DNA from: Diplonema papillatum
Lineage: Eukaryota > Euglenozoa > Diplonemea > Diplonemida > Diplonemidae
NCBI GenBank assembly: GCA_030068145.1
Contig: JAPJBO010000424.1
Location: 62,001 to 126,000, forward strand
Direction of reading: 5' to 3'
Length of the DNA stretch: 64,000 nucleotides
In this document: piece by piece, positions 53,286 through 62,870 of the stretch
How positions within the stretch are numbered: position 1 is the first letter of the stretch
How the letters are laid out: each line of letters opens with the position of its first letter
Notes under the pieces: model-generated
Seen by the model: only the letters and a program-made list of their open reading frames with translations
The model's database searches: none
What the model was told of the DNA's origin: nothing
Made by a program: the position numbers and the translations under genes

Positions 53286-55698
53286 GTTAGTGGGTGAACA
53301 ATCCAACCCTTAGACAATTCTGCTTGTCTAGGTTAGGAAAGGCCGACATCAGAAGGATCAAAAAGCAACGTCGCTGTGAACGCTTGCATCACGGTGCCCT
53401 GAGTAACTTGGTTCTGGCTTAGAGGCGTTCAGCCATAATCCATCCAGTTGTAGCATCACGGCATTTTCCGATCGAACAACCGTAGATACCAGGGACTAGA
53501 AACGGGAGTTCCTCTCGTACTACCCCGTATTGCTGTCGGAATGCGCCGGCCCGATGGGCTCTCTCTCCATCATCATCACCAGTAGGGTACAACCAACCTG
53601 TCTCACGACAGTCTAAAACCCAGCTCACGTTCCCTGTAAGTGGTGAACAATACAACCCTTAGACACTTCTGTTTGTCTATGTAAGGAAGAGCCGACCTCG
53701 AAGGATCGAAAAAAGCAACGTCGCTATGAACGCTTGGCTGCCGATTGCCGAGCCACTTATCGCCGGGGCCGGTCGACCCTCCCATTCGTCTTCGAGTGCC
53801 CGCTCGAAATGAACACCTGAGGGATGAGACGGGGTCTCACGTCACGAGGTACACTGTCTGCGGGCCGAACTTCGAGTTCGGGAGCCGTTACAAGAAGGCG
53901 CCGCAGACCAAGTTTTCGGGGACGACCTTCGGCGGCGAGCTCGCCGTCCGCCGGCGCAACGAGGCGCAGCCCGAGCCCCGGGCAGTACCAGCCGGACCTA
54001 CCTCCAGACTCGGGGGGAGTGGTGGGTGCTGAGTCACGTAAGGTTACTTTATATCATTTGCCGTGTCGCATCGTGTTGCAACTGTATAAATATGCATACG
54101 CATCCATACGTCTCTACTTTACAGCAAAGAACAAAAGCCTCATCACCCCGAGACTTCAAAAGCCCGTATTTTGAAGCAAACCTTCACTTTGAAGAGTGAC
54201 AAAATGCACCCCCCGTTCAACAGGTGTTCATCTCAAGCGGGCATTCGAAGACGATGGGAGGGTCGACCGGCCCCGGCCCGCAGTCTCACGTCACGAGGTA
54301 CACTGTCTGCGGGCCGAACTTCGAGTTCGGGAGCCGTTACAAGAAGGCGCCGCAGACCAAGTTTTTGGGGACGACCTTCGGCGGCGAGCTCGCCGTCCGC
54401 CGGCGCAACGAGGCGCGGCCCGACTCCGGGGCGCCGGGCAGTACCAGCCGGACCTACCTCCAGACTCGGGGGGAGTGGTGGGTGCTGAGTCACGTAAGGT
54501 TACCTTATATCATGTGTCGTGTCGCATCGTGTTGCAACTGTATAAATATGCATACGCATCCATACGTCTCTCTACTTTACAGCAAAGAAAGAAAACCTCG
54601 TCACCCCGAGACTTCAAAAGCCCGTATTTTGAAGCAAACCTTCACTTTGAAGAGTGACAAAATGCACCCCCCGTTCAACAGGTGTTCATCTCAAGCGGGC
54701 ATTCGAAGACGATGGGAGGGTCGACCGGCCCCGGCCCGCAGCCTCACGTCACGAAGTACACTGTCTGCGGGCCGAACTTCGAGTTCGGGAGCCGTTACAA
54801 GAAGGCGCCGCAGACCAAGTTTTCGGGGACGACCTTCGGCGGCGAGCTCGCCGTCCGCCGGCGCAACGAGGCGCGGCCCGACTCGCCGGGGCCCGGGCAG
54901 TACCAGCCGGACCTGCAGCTCGCCAAGGGCAACGCGCCCGCCTTCAGCTTCGGGATGCACGCCGACACGTCGAAGATGTTCGTGTCGTCTGCTCTGTCGA
55001 CCAACGCCGGACGCGAGAGCCCCGGCCCGAAATACTACCCGGATTCGATGTCCAACCGCAAGACGGCCCCCGCGTTTTCGTTCGCCGACGCCGACCAGGA
55101 AAACTCTTTGTGGAAATCCCGGTTCGAGAACAACCGATACATCGGCTCGGGGATCGGCGTGGTGTACGGGTTGCAGAGCCCTGGCCCAGCGGTGTATGAC
55201 CCGGGGGAATTGCCGGTTGGGCCGGCGTTCACCATGGGCGCGCGGGAGAGGATATTGATGAAACGGATATGCCCCGCGCCGCAGCGCGCCCGCTACGTGT
55301 CCAAGGAGCAGGCGAAGGACAACCTCGGGTGCTTCTCGCCGGGGCCCAAGTACATGCCGCCGAGCGCGTTCGACGCGCATCCGCACACCGGGAAAACGTT
55401 CGGCATCAGCGACCGGCATTTCTCAGGCGAGGCGGCCGATTCGATAGGGCTGGAGGGGGGGAAGCTTCTCCGGTCTCCCGGGGAGGCGCGCTTCATCGGC
55501 AAGGCGCACGTCGAGCTCAACAAGGGACGGTACGGCCCGGGCCCGAAGTACAACGTCGACGGCACGGTGCTCAAGACCTTCGAGAACATGGACGCGAACG
55601 GGACTGTCACCAGCACGTCTACCACCGCGTACTCCGTCGACAGCCGCCACCGCACCGCGCCCGCTGTGTCCATCGGTCTGCGGTCTTTTTCTTTATAA
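51855..55698 (+). CDS. STPGR/SHIPPO-repeat axonemal protein 2 (5' end not found)
   Basis: Exons seen: 51,855-51,975 (starts by completing a codon, then GPATYETDTTMVNTGPAYSF, ends NEK in phase 0, donor GTGTGC) and 54,682-55,698 (acceptor CAACAG, stop TAA). The last exon of 338 codons has five PG-rich repeats: SPGPGQYQPD, SPGPKYYPDS, SPGPAVYDPG, SPGPKYMPPS and GPGPKYNVDG. They are separated by strands such as APAFSFG and PAFTMGAR and by the helper motif YVSKEQAKDNLG. This is the layout of axonemal microtubule-associated PG-rich proteins. The first exon or exons are not found. The 2.7-kb intron holds minisatellite G, a tRNA-like sequence, family C, 28S rRNA fragments and two partial copies of the last exon. 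A LINE fragment sits 7 bp after the stop. Confidence 0.8.
52125..52500. repeat. Mobile minisatellite family G, copy 2 (inverted)
   Basis: Inverse of 27,940-28,545: it starts gtgcgctcggctgaaggccg, passes gcgagactggaggcagcag, runs through units of aaagttcgggcgaagc, and ends agttcggcgccagtacccgg. A ccagacccc repeat follows. Confidence 0.8.
52654..52721 (-). tRNA. tRNA-like sequence (pseudo-tRNA or tRNA-derived repeat)
   Basis: Read on the minus strand, tggcagagtgagcgg matches a polymerase III A box and gggttcgaacccc a B box. A 7-bp acceptor-like stem (AGGGGTG with CGCCCCT) is possible, but the spacing to the T arm is off by one and the anticodon arm does not fold cleanly. It is probably not a working tRNA. 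Confidence 0.35.
52835..53050 (+). repeat. Dispersed repeat family C, copy 2
   Basis: Contains gaatgtacttggtgtcggtc and acatggctagccataaccca; related to 63,555-63,660 and, inverted, 51,500-51,770. Confidence 0.7.
53165..53386 (-). pseudogene. 28S rRNA fragment 1
   Basis: The plus strand is antisense to the 3' part of large-subunit rRNA: gagttcctctcgtacta, then cctgtctcacgacggtctaa, acccagctcacgttccct, and aaaaagcaacgtcgctgtga. These are near-universal LSU sequences. The fragment is isolated in an intron and carries changes at normally invariant sites, so it is a pseudogene. Confidence 0.88.
53395..53760 (-). pseudogene. 28S rRNA fragment 2
   Basis: A second copy of the same LSU region, with a little more sequence on its left (tctggcttagaggcgttcag, near the 28S 3' end) and on its right (cgcttggctgcc). 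It has small insertions relative to fragment 1, such as an extra catcat. Confidence 0.85.
53762..54681 (+). repeat. Partial copies of STPGR gene 2's last exon, one partly inverted
   Basis: The copy at 54,224-54,480 repeats the CAACAG acceptor and about 250 bp of the exon (VFISSGHSKTMGGSTGPG and on), then falls into intron-like DNA. That intron-like DNA is itself repeated before the true exon (unit 458 bp, 54,224 to 54,682). An older copy at 53,836-54,035 covers TVCGPNFEFGSRYKKAPQTK. Its beginning (53,762-53,819) is an inverted copy of the exon start. Confidence 0.88.
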
Positions 55699-55705
55699 TG
55701 TATAT

Positions 55706-56340
55706 CTCGCGCTTGATTTTGAGGCATTTACGCGTTCGAAGCTCCCAGGGAGAACCTTCGCCGAGAAGGGGCTGCAAATTGGGTACCTTATGCGAGCTAT
55801 CAACGACCTGTGCTGCGCCGACTCAGGAGTCGCCTCCTTCCCTGGGAAGTGGCGGCAGGGGGTCTGTTCCCTCCGCTGTTTTGGTGCGCCGGCTATGCCG
55901 GGTTGTACCCACCGCCCACGCTTTGCGGCTGGACGGAAGACCGAGTGGATGTTGGGCAAGCTGGAAACAATTTGCGCCCGTAACAGCTGGAACGATGCCG
56001 TGCCTGAATATCCGCACGACGTACCCTATGTTCAGTGGGAGTTGAGATTCTCTGTCAAGATGCTAGCCGCCGCCATAGGGCGGGCTATTGCCAAAAGGAG
56101 GAGAGCCCGCGAAACAACGTGCCAACACACGCCTGCCAGGCGGTCTCGTCCGCCAGTCAGAACGCCCCCGGCTGCGCCACCATCGGTGCAACAATCATCT
56201 TTGACAGGGCCACGGCTCGCTCCGCGCCCACGGCGCAACGACTTGCGCCCGCCGTAGTAGTACGGGATAGTAGTGGGGCGACCGGATACTCCTCGGAGAG
56301 ATGGTCCCTGCACTCTAACTCGTCTCTCTCTCTCTCTCTC
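55706..56340 (+). mobile_element. 5'-truncated LINE copy (3' end only)
   Basis: Related to 34,430-35,051 of the full copy, with the same C-terminal coding end (DLRPP then stop at 56,257), the same 3' phrase gagatggtccctgcactcta, and a (TC)n tail. It is flanked by a 7-bp duplication TGTATAT (55,699-55,705 and 56,341-56,347). The coding frame is open from the junction to 56,257. It lies immediately after the stop codon of STPGR gene 2. Confidence 0.92.
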
Positions 56341-56347
56341 TGTATAT

Positions 56348-57014
56348 ATGGGTTGCTGGGATCACACCCCTCGCATTTTTGTGCTTCCAATGGCTTAAAC
56401 AGAAGGTTTCGAGCTCCCTTTCAAATGCATCCGGAGTTGATCAAAATGGTTGACCCACGTGCCAGTGTATCCCCAGGACAAGGTTGACATTTTTTGGTCG
56501 CGTCTTAGATTTTCACTGATATGTATAAGCACCTGCTTTGTAGGAAATACTTGAGGAGTCAACCCATTCCGGAATTCTGAATTCGTGCACCCGGTTGAAA
56601 GGAGTGTCCACTTCGGAGTCCACGTTTTATGTGGAGAGTTGTAGAGTACGGGAAGAACCGGAAATCTCCGGAAAGATGGTACCCGCATTCCATCTCGTCT
56701 CGGGAAAGGTCAGTCGACGACCGTATGCAGGTGGGTGGACTGCGAAGGCGTGACCACCCCATAAGGAGGACTCTCTATCTTGCGTTATCTCTCTGTCCCA
56801 GTCGCCATAGCAATCTTATCCTCGGCCGAGCATCATCCTGCAACCCTGCTTTCAGGATGGCCATCGTGCCTCTCATTTTGGTTATCAACCTTACTCCTCG
56901 CTCGAATTGCCGTCTTCGACCGTAGCTGCCCCTGGTCCTGGTGGTTAGGGTTAGTTTGCAAAGAGCCTGTGGCGATAATCTGCATCTTTTCTCTTTCGTG
57001 ACTACCCCTTCGTG
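56348..57014. other. Intergenic DNA with a second LINE-like tail
   Basis: The segment 56,655-56,712 (ggaaatctccggaaagatgg, then cattccatctcgtctcgg) resembles the 3' end of the LINE family but lacks the (TC)n tail, so a related family or an old copy is likely. The rest has no supported gene. Confidence 0.45.
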
Positions 57015-57491
57015 CTACCTCTCTTCGTCACTATCTTGCACCTCTGCCCGCCGCGGAGTGCACGTCTCTGTCTTCGATGATGGCGAGTCCTTACACCGCC
57101 GCTTCGTTGCCAGCGGCCGTCCTAGTGTCGTCGCCTTCTGCGGCGTTCTCGATGGCGGTGTTGGCGCCGGCATCCGCCGCTTCCCACGCAAGGCCCCGCG
57201 CTTCCGTCTCTTCGCCACATCGGCATATCGTGCTGCAGGCATCCGTGGTGTGAGTTCCTGCGGCATTCCGCGATCGTCTTGCACGTCCCGCACTGCGTCC
57301 TGTGCTTCTCGCAATACTTCACGGCGAGGCCGTCCCCTGCCGCGTGGTGTGCCTCGGCAGCAGCGCGCTACCGACGCTTGCCGACGTTTGCACTCTTCGC
57401 ATTTCACTTTGTGATGTCTCGTGCACGCTCTCTCATCCTTGGTGGTGGCCTGGGCACGCCTACCTCCATGCACTGGGTCTCCGCCGCCCAC
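57015..57491 (-). pseudogene. Cys/His-repeat protein, second locus, frame broken
   Basis: On the minus strand CTRHHKVKCEECKRRQ is followed by CCRG, and in another frame YCEKHRTQCGTCKTIAECRR is followed by a His pair. These are two units of the C-x2-H-x4-C-x2-C module seen three times at 0.8-1.1 kb. The units sit in different frames, so there is either a frameshift or a short intron. A Lys/Arg/Pro/Thr-rich segment follows, as at the first locus. Confidence 0.5.
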
Positions 57492-57894
57492 TAAATTTAC
57501 CCTCTTCTGCCCCTTCTTGCCGGAGGTGCCGTCTTCGAAGGCGTCCCACCAGCACGTCCGATCCTTTCCTCCCCATACGTGGAAAATACGTCCATCCCCC
57601 AGACCTCATCATTGAAGGCGTGCCTGTTCGTCCCCGGCTGCGACTCGAGCACGCCTACCCACGACCTCTGGTGGAACGGTTCCTGCTCGCCTTGCCGCAG
57701 CGGATCCTGTCGCTACCTGTGTCACACAGTGTTAACCTGTACCTCCCAGTCTGTCCTTCCTTCTCAGCCTCTATCTTCGTCTTCGGGTAATAGCCAAACA
57801 CGGGACCGCTCTGCGCAAGGTAGGGCCATATTAGCGTAGCCCCCTCCCCCGCCTTCGCCAAGGCCGGCTGCAGGGAAAGTGGTCGCCACAAAGG

Positions 57895-57960
57895 AAATAC
57901 CCCGAAACTCCCCGAATTTCCCCGAAATTCCCCGAAACTCCCCGAAACTCCCCGATATTT
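57895..57960. repeat. Short tandem repeat (ccccgaaactc / ccccgaaattt)
   Basis: Five to six units of 10-12 bp before the STPGR gene 3 exon. Confidence 0.85.
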
Positions 57961-58091
57961 TTGTCTGGACCAGGTGGGTGCGCACTAGCGGAACTCACCT
58001 GCTTGTGTGCTTGTGGTAAGTTTCATGTAGTACGCTGCCAATTACTACTTCTTAGTACCAACAACGCGTTGTTAACACAAAACAAACACAG

Positions 58092-58429
58092 GCGGCCGCT
58101 ACGAGTCGAAAACGGACTGCGACTCGCGCATGTACAACCCGGACCACTCGCTCACGAGGAAGGCGCTGCCGTGCTTCAGCTTCGGCACCGCCAACCGCTC
58201 TGGCATCGGGTCCTGCGGGCAGAAAGCCGACATCGACACTGGGTCGTCGCGCGGCGTGAAGAGCGACCAGGACAAGAGGAGCATCGACTGCTCGCCCGGT
58301 CCCGGCGCGTTCACGCCCCACTACACCGCCGTTGTCAAGCACACGCCGACGCCAGCCCTCGGCGGACTCTCCCGCGGCAGCGAGGCCGACGAACCGAAAA
58401 GGCCGCCGAAGGCGCCGAAGACAGCCTGA
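58092..58429 (+). CDS. STPGR/SHIPPO-repeat protein 3, last exon only
   Basis: The exon begins after acceptor ACACAG with two bases of a split codon, then GRYESKTDCDSRMYNPDHSL, ALPCFSFGTA, DCSPGPGAFTPHY and a Lys/Pro-rich end closing with TGA. GRYE, CFSFG and SPGPGAF are the PG-rich repeat signature. The upstream exon must end in phase 1; I could not find it, and the Cys/His locus intervenes, so the gene may be partial. This is the third member of the cluster on the same strand. Confidence 0.68.
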
Positions 58430-58479
58430 AATGCGAAAGGCCATCGTCGCTCTTTGACTAGTGCAGTGGAACCGAGTGG

Positions 58480-59045
58480 TTCTTCGTGAAACTGAGACAT
58501 TCCGATGGAATTGTTTTACTTAGACCCTTGATTGGTTACGCTTACGAAATACGTGCCTCCCGCATATACAACCCGGACCGCTCGCTCGCGAGGAAGGCGC
58601 CGCCGTGCTTCAGCTTCGGTACCGCCAAGGCAGAAGGCGGACATCGACACTGGGTCGTCGCGCGGCGTGAAGAGCGACCAGGACAAGAGGGCCAGCTCTC
58701 GGCGGGCTCTCCCGCGGCAGCGAGGCCGACGAACCGAAGAGGCCGCCGAAGGCGCCGAAGACAGCCTGAATGCGAAAGGTCGTGCTTTGTGTCTTGTCGC
58801 TCTATACACGGCGGAACCGAGTGGTTCTTTGTGTGTCTGGCATCCGATGGAATGGTTGCGCTTAGACACTTGATTGGTTACACACATGCCTCCCGAACCA
58901 CTCGTGTATGTGGAAAGCGCTGCCGTGATTCAGTTTCGGCACCGTCAACCGCTGTGGGTGTCGTCAAAAGGCGCCGAAGGCAGCCTGAATGCGAAAGGCC
59001 ATGCTTTATGTGTTGTCGCCTCTTTTGCAAGGTATGATGCGCCGT
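58480..59045 (+). repeat. Degenerate copies of STPGR gene 3's last exon
   Basis: The first copy (about 58,550-58,795) keeps tacaacccggaccgctcgct, cgtgcttcagcttcggtacc and cgaagacagcctga, but has deletions that break the frame. A second, shorter copy spans about 58,880-59,040. The 3' flank phrase (gtggaaccgagtggttcttc) is repeated with them. Confidence 0.88.
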
Positions 59046-59224
59046 GGAACCGAGGCACTTGGGGGATGAATCGCACAAGCCAATGCGGTAGCGGCGCCTG
59101 TTGATGCGACATCGCCTGTCCATCCGGATGAGGAGATGTATCGACGTGCGTGCAGTTTCACCCGCGTTCATCTCCGGGGTGGTGGGAGGATGCGGGAAGA
59201 TTTGATCCGCAAGTCCGCAAGTGC

Positions 59225-60014
59225 ACCACACCATGGTACCATGGCCAGCGTTGACCGCGTAGTGTGTGCATGTGTGGTCTCGCTAGAGGGAGATGCTACA
59301 GCACCACACCATGGTACCATGGCCAGCGTTGACCGCGTAGTGTGTGCATGTGTGGTCTCGCTAGAGGGAGATGCTACAGCACCACACCATGGTACCATGG
59401 CCAGCGTTGACCGCGTAGTGTGTGCATGTGTGGTCTCGCTAGAGGGAGATGCTACAGCACCACACCATGGTACCATGGCCAGCGTTGACCGCGTAGTGTG
59501 TGCATGTGTGGTCTCGCTAGAGGGAGATGCTACAGCACCACACCATGGTACCATGGCCAGCGTTGACCGCGTAGTGTGTGCATGTGTGGTCTCGCTAGAG
59601 GGAGATGCTACAGCACCACACCATGGTACCATGGCCAGCGTTGACCGCGTAGTGTGTGCATGTGTGGTCTCGCTAGAGGGAGATGCTACAGCACCACACC
59701 ATGGTACCATGGCCAGCGTTGACCGCGTAGTGTGTGCATGTGTGGTCTCGCTAGAGGGAGATGCTACAGCACCACACCATGGTACCATGGCCAGCGTTGA
59801 CCGCGTAGTGTGTGCATGTGTGGTCTCGCTAGAGGGAGATGCTACAGCACCACACCATGGTACCATGGCCAGCGTTGACCGCGTAGTGTGTGCATGTGTG
59901 GTCTCGCTAGAGGGAGATGCTACAGCACCACACCATGGTACCATGGCCAGCGTTGACCGCGTAGTGTGTGCATGTGTGGTCTCGCTAGAGGGAGATGCTA
60001 CAGCACCACACCAT
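59225..60014 (+). repeat. 78-bp tandem array, ten almost identical units
   Basis: Unit begins accacaccatggtaccatgg and includes gttgaccgcgtagtgtgtgc. The period is 78 (26 codons), so frames without a stop stay open on both strands: plus 59,136-60,035 and minus 60,169-59,168. Near-identity of the units points to very recent expansion. I do not call it a gene. Confidence 0.97.
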
Positions 60015-60109
60015 TCACCTCGGCACGAGCTGTAGTACGACTGATGCAACGCATACTCACCACGTATGATCCAGCAACTGAGTACCCGCCCTGGATGGTT
60101 ACCGCTGTC

Positions 60110-60800
60110 CTGCATGCATGCTGGAGTAATTACCTCCTGCATGCAGCAGCCGTGTACCGCTGTCCTCATGCTAGAGCACTTACCTCTTGCACAGTCATGC
60201 GCTGACTGTCCCGTGACGCTATCTACATGGCTGCTGCATGCAGGAGGTAATTACTCTAGCATGCACGCAGGAGGTAATTCTCTAGCATGCATGCAGGACA
60301 GCGGTACACGGCTGCTGCATGCAGGAGGTAATTCTCTAGCATGCATGCAGGACAGCGGTACACGGCTGCTGCATGCAGGAGGTAATTCTCGAGCATGCAT
60401 GCAGGACAGCGGTACACGGCTGCTGCATGCAGGAGGTAATTACTCTAGCATGCATGCAGGACAGCGGTACACGGCTGCTGTATGCAGGAGGTAATTCTCG
60501 AGCATGCATGCAGGACAGCGGTACACGGCTGCTGCATGCAGGAGGTAATTACTCTAGCATGCATGCAGGACAGCGGTACACGGCTGCTGCATGCAGGAGG
60601 TCATTCTCGAGCATGCATGCAGGACAGCGGTACACGGCTGCTGCATGCAGGAGGTAGTTACTCTAACATGCCTGCAGGACAGCGGTACACGGCTGCTGCA
60701 TGCATGCATGCAGGACAGCGGTACACGGCTGCTGCATGCAGGAGGTAGTTACTCTAACATGCCTGCAGCACAGCGGTACACGGCTGCTGCATGAAGGAGG
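60110..60800 (+). repeat. 54-bp tandem array with an inverted first part
   Basis: About ten units containing ggacagcggtacacggctgc and tgcatgcaggaggtaatt. A segment at 60,110-60,175 is in inverse orientation relative to the rest, making a foldback around 60,175-60,235. The period of 54 again leaves frames open. Confidence 0.93.
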
Positions 60801-61474
60801 TGCCCACACACCCACAAGCTGACGGCGCGCCCTCCTGACGTCACCACCCATTCTGTTGCATCGGCTTTCCATCCCGGTGGTGACTGAATGTGGTGACTGA
60901 ATGTCAGTTTCTCTCTCAGTGCGCCTGTTCCCCCCCCACGTCTCACTCCACGGGTTTGGTTACTTGCATCCAGGCCCCCCTCTCACACTCCCACCCCCCA
61001 GTTTCCTGGCGGCTTCTCGAGGTTTTCCAACCAAGAGAACGCCCGAAGAAGAAAACAACTGACCCGCTCTCTCCCTCTCGTGCCTTCATTCAGTTCTAAA
61101 AATCTTGCGGGTTGCCCTGCAATGTATATATGGCGTCACAGAATTGTCGAAGGGTTGAATTGTTCATCCGGGAACAGGCGAACGAGCTGGATTTGACCGT
61201 GGCGAGGCTGGTTGTTCTTACCCTAGCGACAGTGCTGAGGATCACCCAGTCCTACCTAGCACCTAATCTCCTTGGCTTCACCCTTGTTTCTTTAGAAGAG
61301 AGAGGTCTTTGTTTGCATGCTTTCAAAAGCTATGCACTCTGTTGTGTCGGTCTCATGTATGTAATTAAAGAAAGCGGGGAGCATGTTCTTTAGTACAGTT
61401 GTGTAAATTTGTTGCATTAGTGTGATTGTCAGGCCTTCGACTACCCTGAGCAACGCACTATGCACACTCCGTGT
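60801..61474. other. Intergenic DNA, weak small frame at 61,130-61,393
   Basis: An 87-codon frame (MASQNCRRVELFIREQ...) begins with ATG but has no recognisable domain or repeat support. The phrase cttgcgggttgccctgcaat at 61,103 echoes 50,981. A tail like the STPGR gene 1 intron repeat (gtcaggccttcgactaccct) lies at 61,426. Confidence 0.35.
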
Positions 61475-61969
61475 CTACGTCACAGCAGATGGAACGCGTC
61501 TGTTGCGCCGCCGCGGAGGCGGCCTACGAGTGGATGTCGTTGTGGCCTCCCGGCCGGAGCCATCGTTGGATGACCCTTCGCTCGTTTCTTCGCGTTTGCG
61601 TCGGTTCGCGCGTCGGATGGACGCAGCCGGGGGCTGCGCATTGGGCGGCGTTCGTCGGGCGGGGGTGTTGGCCCGGAGTTGCGGCGTTGGCAGCTGAGTG
61701 CGTCGGCGCTGCCGCGCTTGGGGGGTGCGTGGGACGGAAGGGTCCTCCGCAGCACGCCGCCGCAGCGGCGCCGCGCGATCGATCGTTGGTGAGTCTCCCA
61801 GGCCGGAGCCGGAGGATTCCTCGCTCGTCTCCCCGCGTTTGCGTCGGAGCCCGCGTCGGGGCGCTGCCGGTGCTGGTTGCGATCCCGCCGGAGGCGCAGG
61901 TGCCTCGTTCTCGTCGTCGGCGTGCGTCGTCTTGCCGGTCTCCCGCCCGGTGGTGGCCACTCCGAGCAT
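61475..61969 (-). CDS. Possible Arg/Pro-rich basic protein
   Basis: A 164-codon minus-strand frame, rich in Arg, Pro, Thr and Ser, with an internal repeat (LRRKRGETSEESSGSG and NRRKREETSEGSSNDG). The repeat exists in the DNA as well, so it could be a duplicated basic segment or GC-rich chance. There is no domain. It resembles in composition the basic tails of the Cys/His proteins. Confidence 0.3.
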   Translation of the reverse strand: MLGVATTGRETGKTTHADDENEAPAPPAGSQPAPAAPRRGLRRKRGETSEESSGSGLGDSPTIDRAAPLRRRAAEDPSVPRTPQARQRRRTQLPTPQLRANTPARRTPPNAQPPAASIRRANRRKREETSEGSSNDGSGREATTTSTRRPPPRRRNRRVPSAVT

Positions 61970-62274
61970 CAGGTGGTGCGCTCCGCAGCCACGGTTGCAC
62001 CAGTGTGCAAAGGTGTCTACATCCCTTTCACTACCCGACTCCCAGCGTCAACCCTGAAACACCGAACCTTTCCACCACAAATAAACGCTCGAAAGAAAAG
62101 CATACTCCCAACTAAACTCTTTGGGTCTCCAGGAAGGGATCCAAAAACAAGAAGACCCCAAAGCACCCCCCCCCCGCCTCTTCCTCACCGGGCATTAGTA
62201 ATGCGCTGTTGGTAGCGCCCCGCCCCCATCCTCTCCTTAGAAATAGAGCGGGCTTCTGCTCCTCTCTCGACGCC

Positions 62275-62530
62275 CTCGTCCCACGTGACCGTTCCAAAGC
62301 ACGTTCTTGCGATCCCCGGCCGGGTGAAAGGATCGCGAGACCTGAGGCGTCCTTCGTTTCCTCCTGCTAGGCTCGTAGGCGTCTAGCCTGCAGGATTGTT
62401 CCCCCCCCCACAAGGGCACGTGAGCGCGTGACCATTGCAAGCAGTTCTTGCGATCCTTCGACCCGACCCGAGTGAAAGGATACCGCGAGAACTGAGCCGT
62501 CGGGGGTTTCCTCCTTCTTTTCCGGCTGGT
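62275..62530 (+). repeat. Duplicated segment upstream of the 62.7-kb exon
   Basis: Two imperfect copies of about 110 bp (62,283-62,395 and 62,424-62,530) share cgtgaccrttscaaagca, gttcttgcgatcc, gagtgaaaggat and tttcctcct. They may be a duplicated promoter or 5' leader. Confidence 0.65.
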
Positions 62531-62700
62531 CGTGAAACGTTGCGCGTCACAGGCGTGCGGCCTGCGGCAGGACCATTCCGCTTTGCGTCACTCGTTCTTG
62601 TCGGTGAAGATTGGTCGGCTCGTCTCTCCCGGGAGCTCCCGAGCTGGAACGGCAGCCGCGAAGGTAGCAGGTGGGACTCCTTGCGGAAGGACGCACCACC

Positions 62701-62870
62701 ATGCACGAAGAACTGACCATCGACCCCGGCTTCGAGGACTCGCTGATTCACGCAGCCGGAGACGGTGGTCCATCGACACCTGGCAAACCGACCGATGCGG
62801 CGGCGGATATACGCGCGAAGCTCCTCATCCGCCTCCGAGAAGTCGACGTTCTGCAGAAGAAGCTGAAAAC
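62701..62870 (+). CDS. First exon of an unidentified coiled-coil-like gene
   Basis: ATG at 62,701 opens 56 codons (MHEELTIDPGFEDSLIHA ... RLREVDVLQKKLK) ending in phase 2 at a GTGTGC donor, the same donor type as in the confirmed genes. The end has heptad-like Leu spacing. The following exon was not found in the remaining 1.1 kb, so it is either far downstream or the gene is broken. Confidence 0.5.

Noticed and set aside
59136-60169. 299-codon plus and 333-codon minus frames over the 78-bp array
   Set aside because: Open only because the period is a multiple of three and the units are identical; there is no independent coding evidence on either strand.
61130-61393. 87-codon open frame
   Set aside because: No domain, no repeat relation and no codon bias like the confirmed exons; noted only in the intergenic entry.
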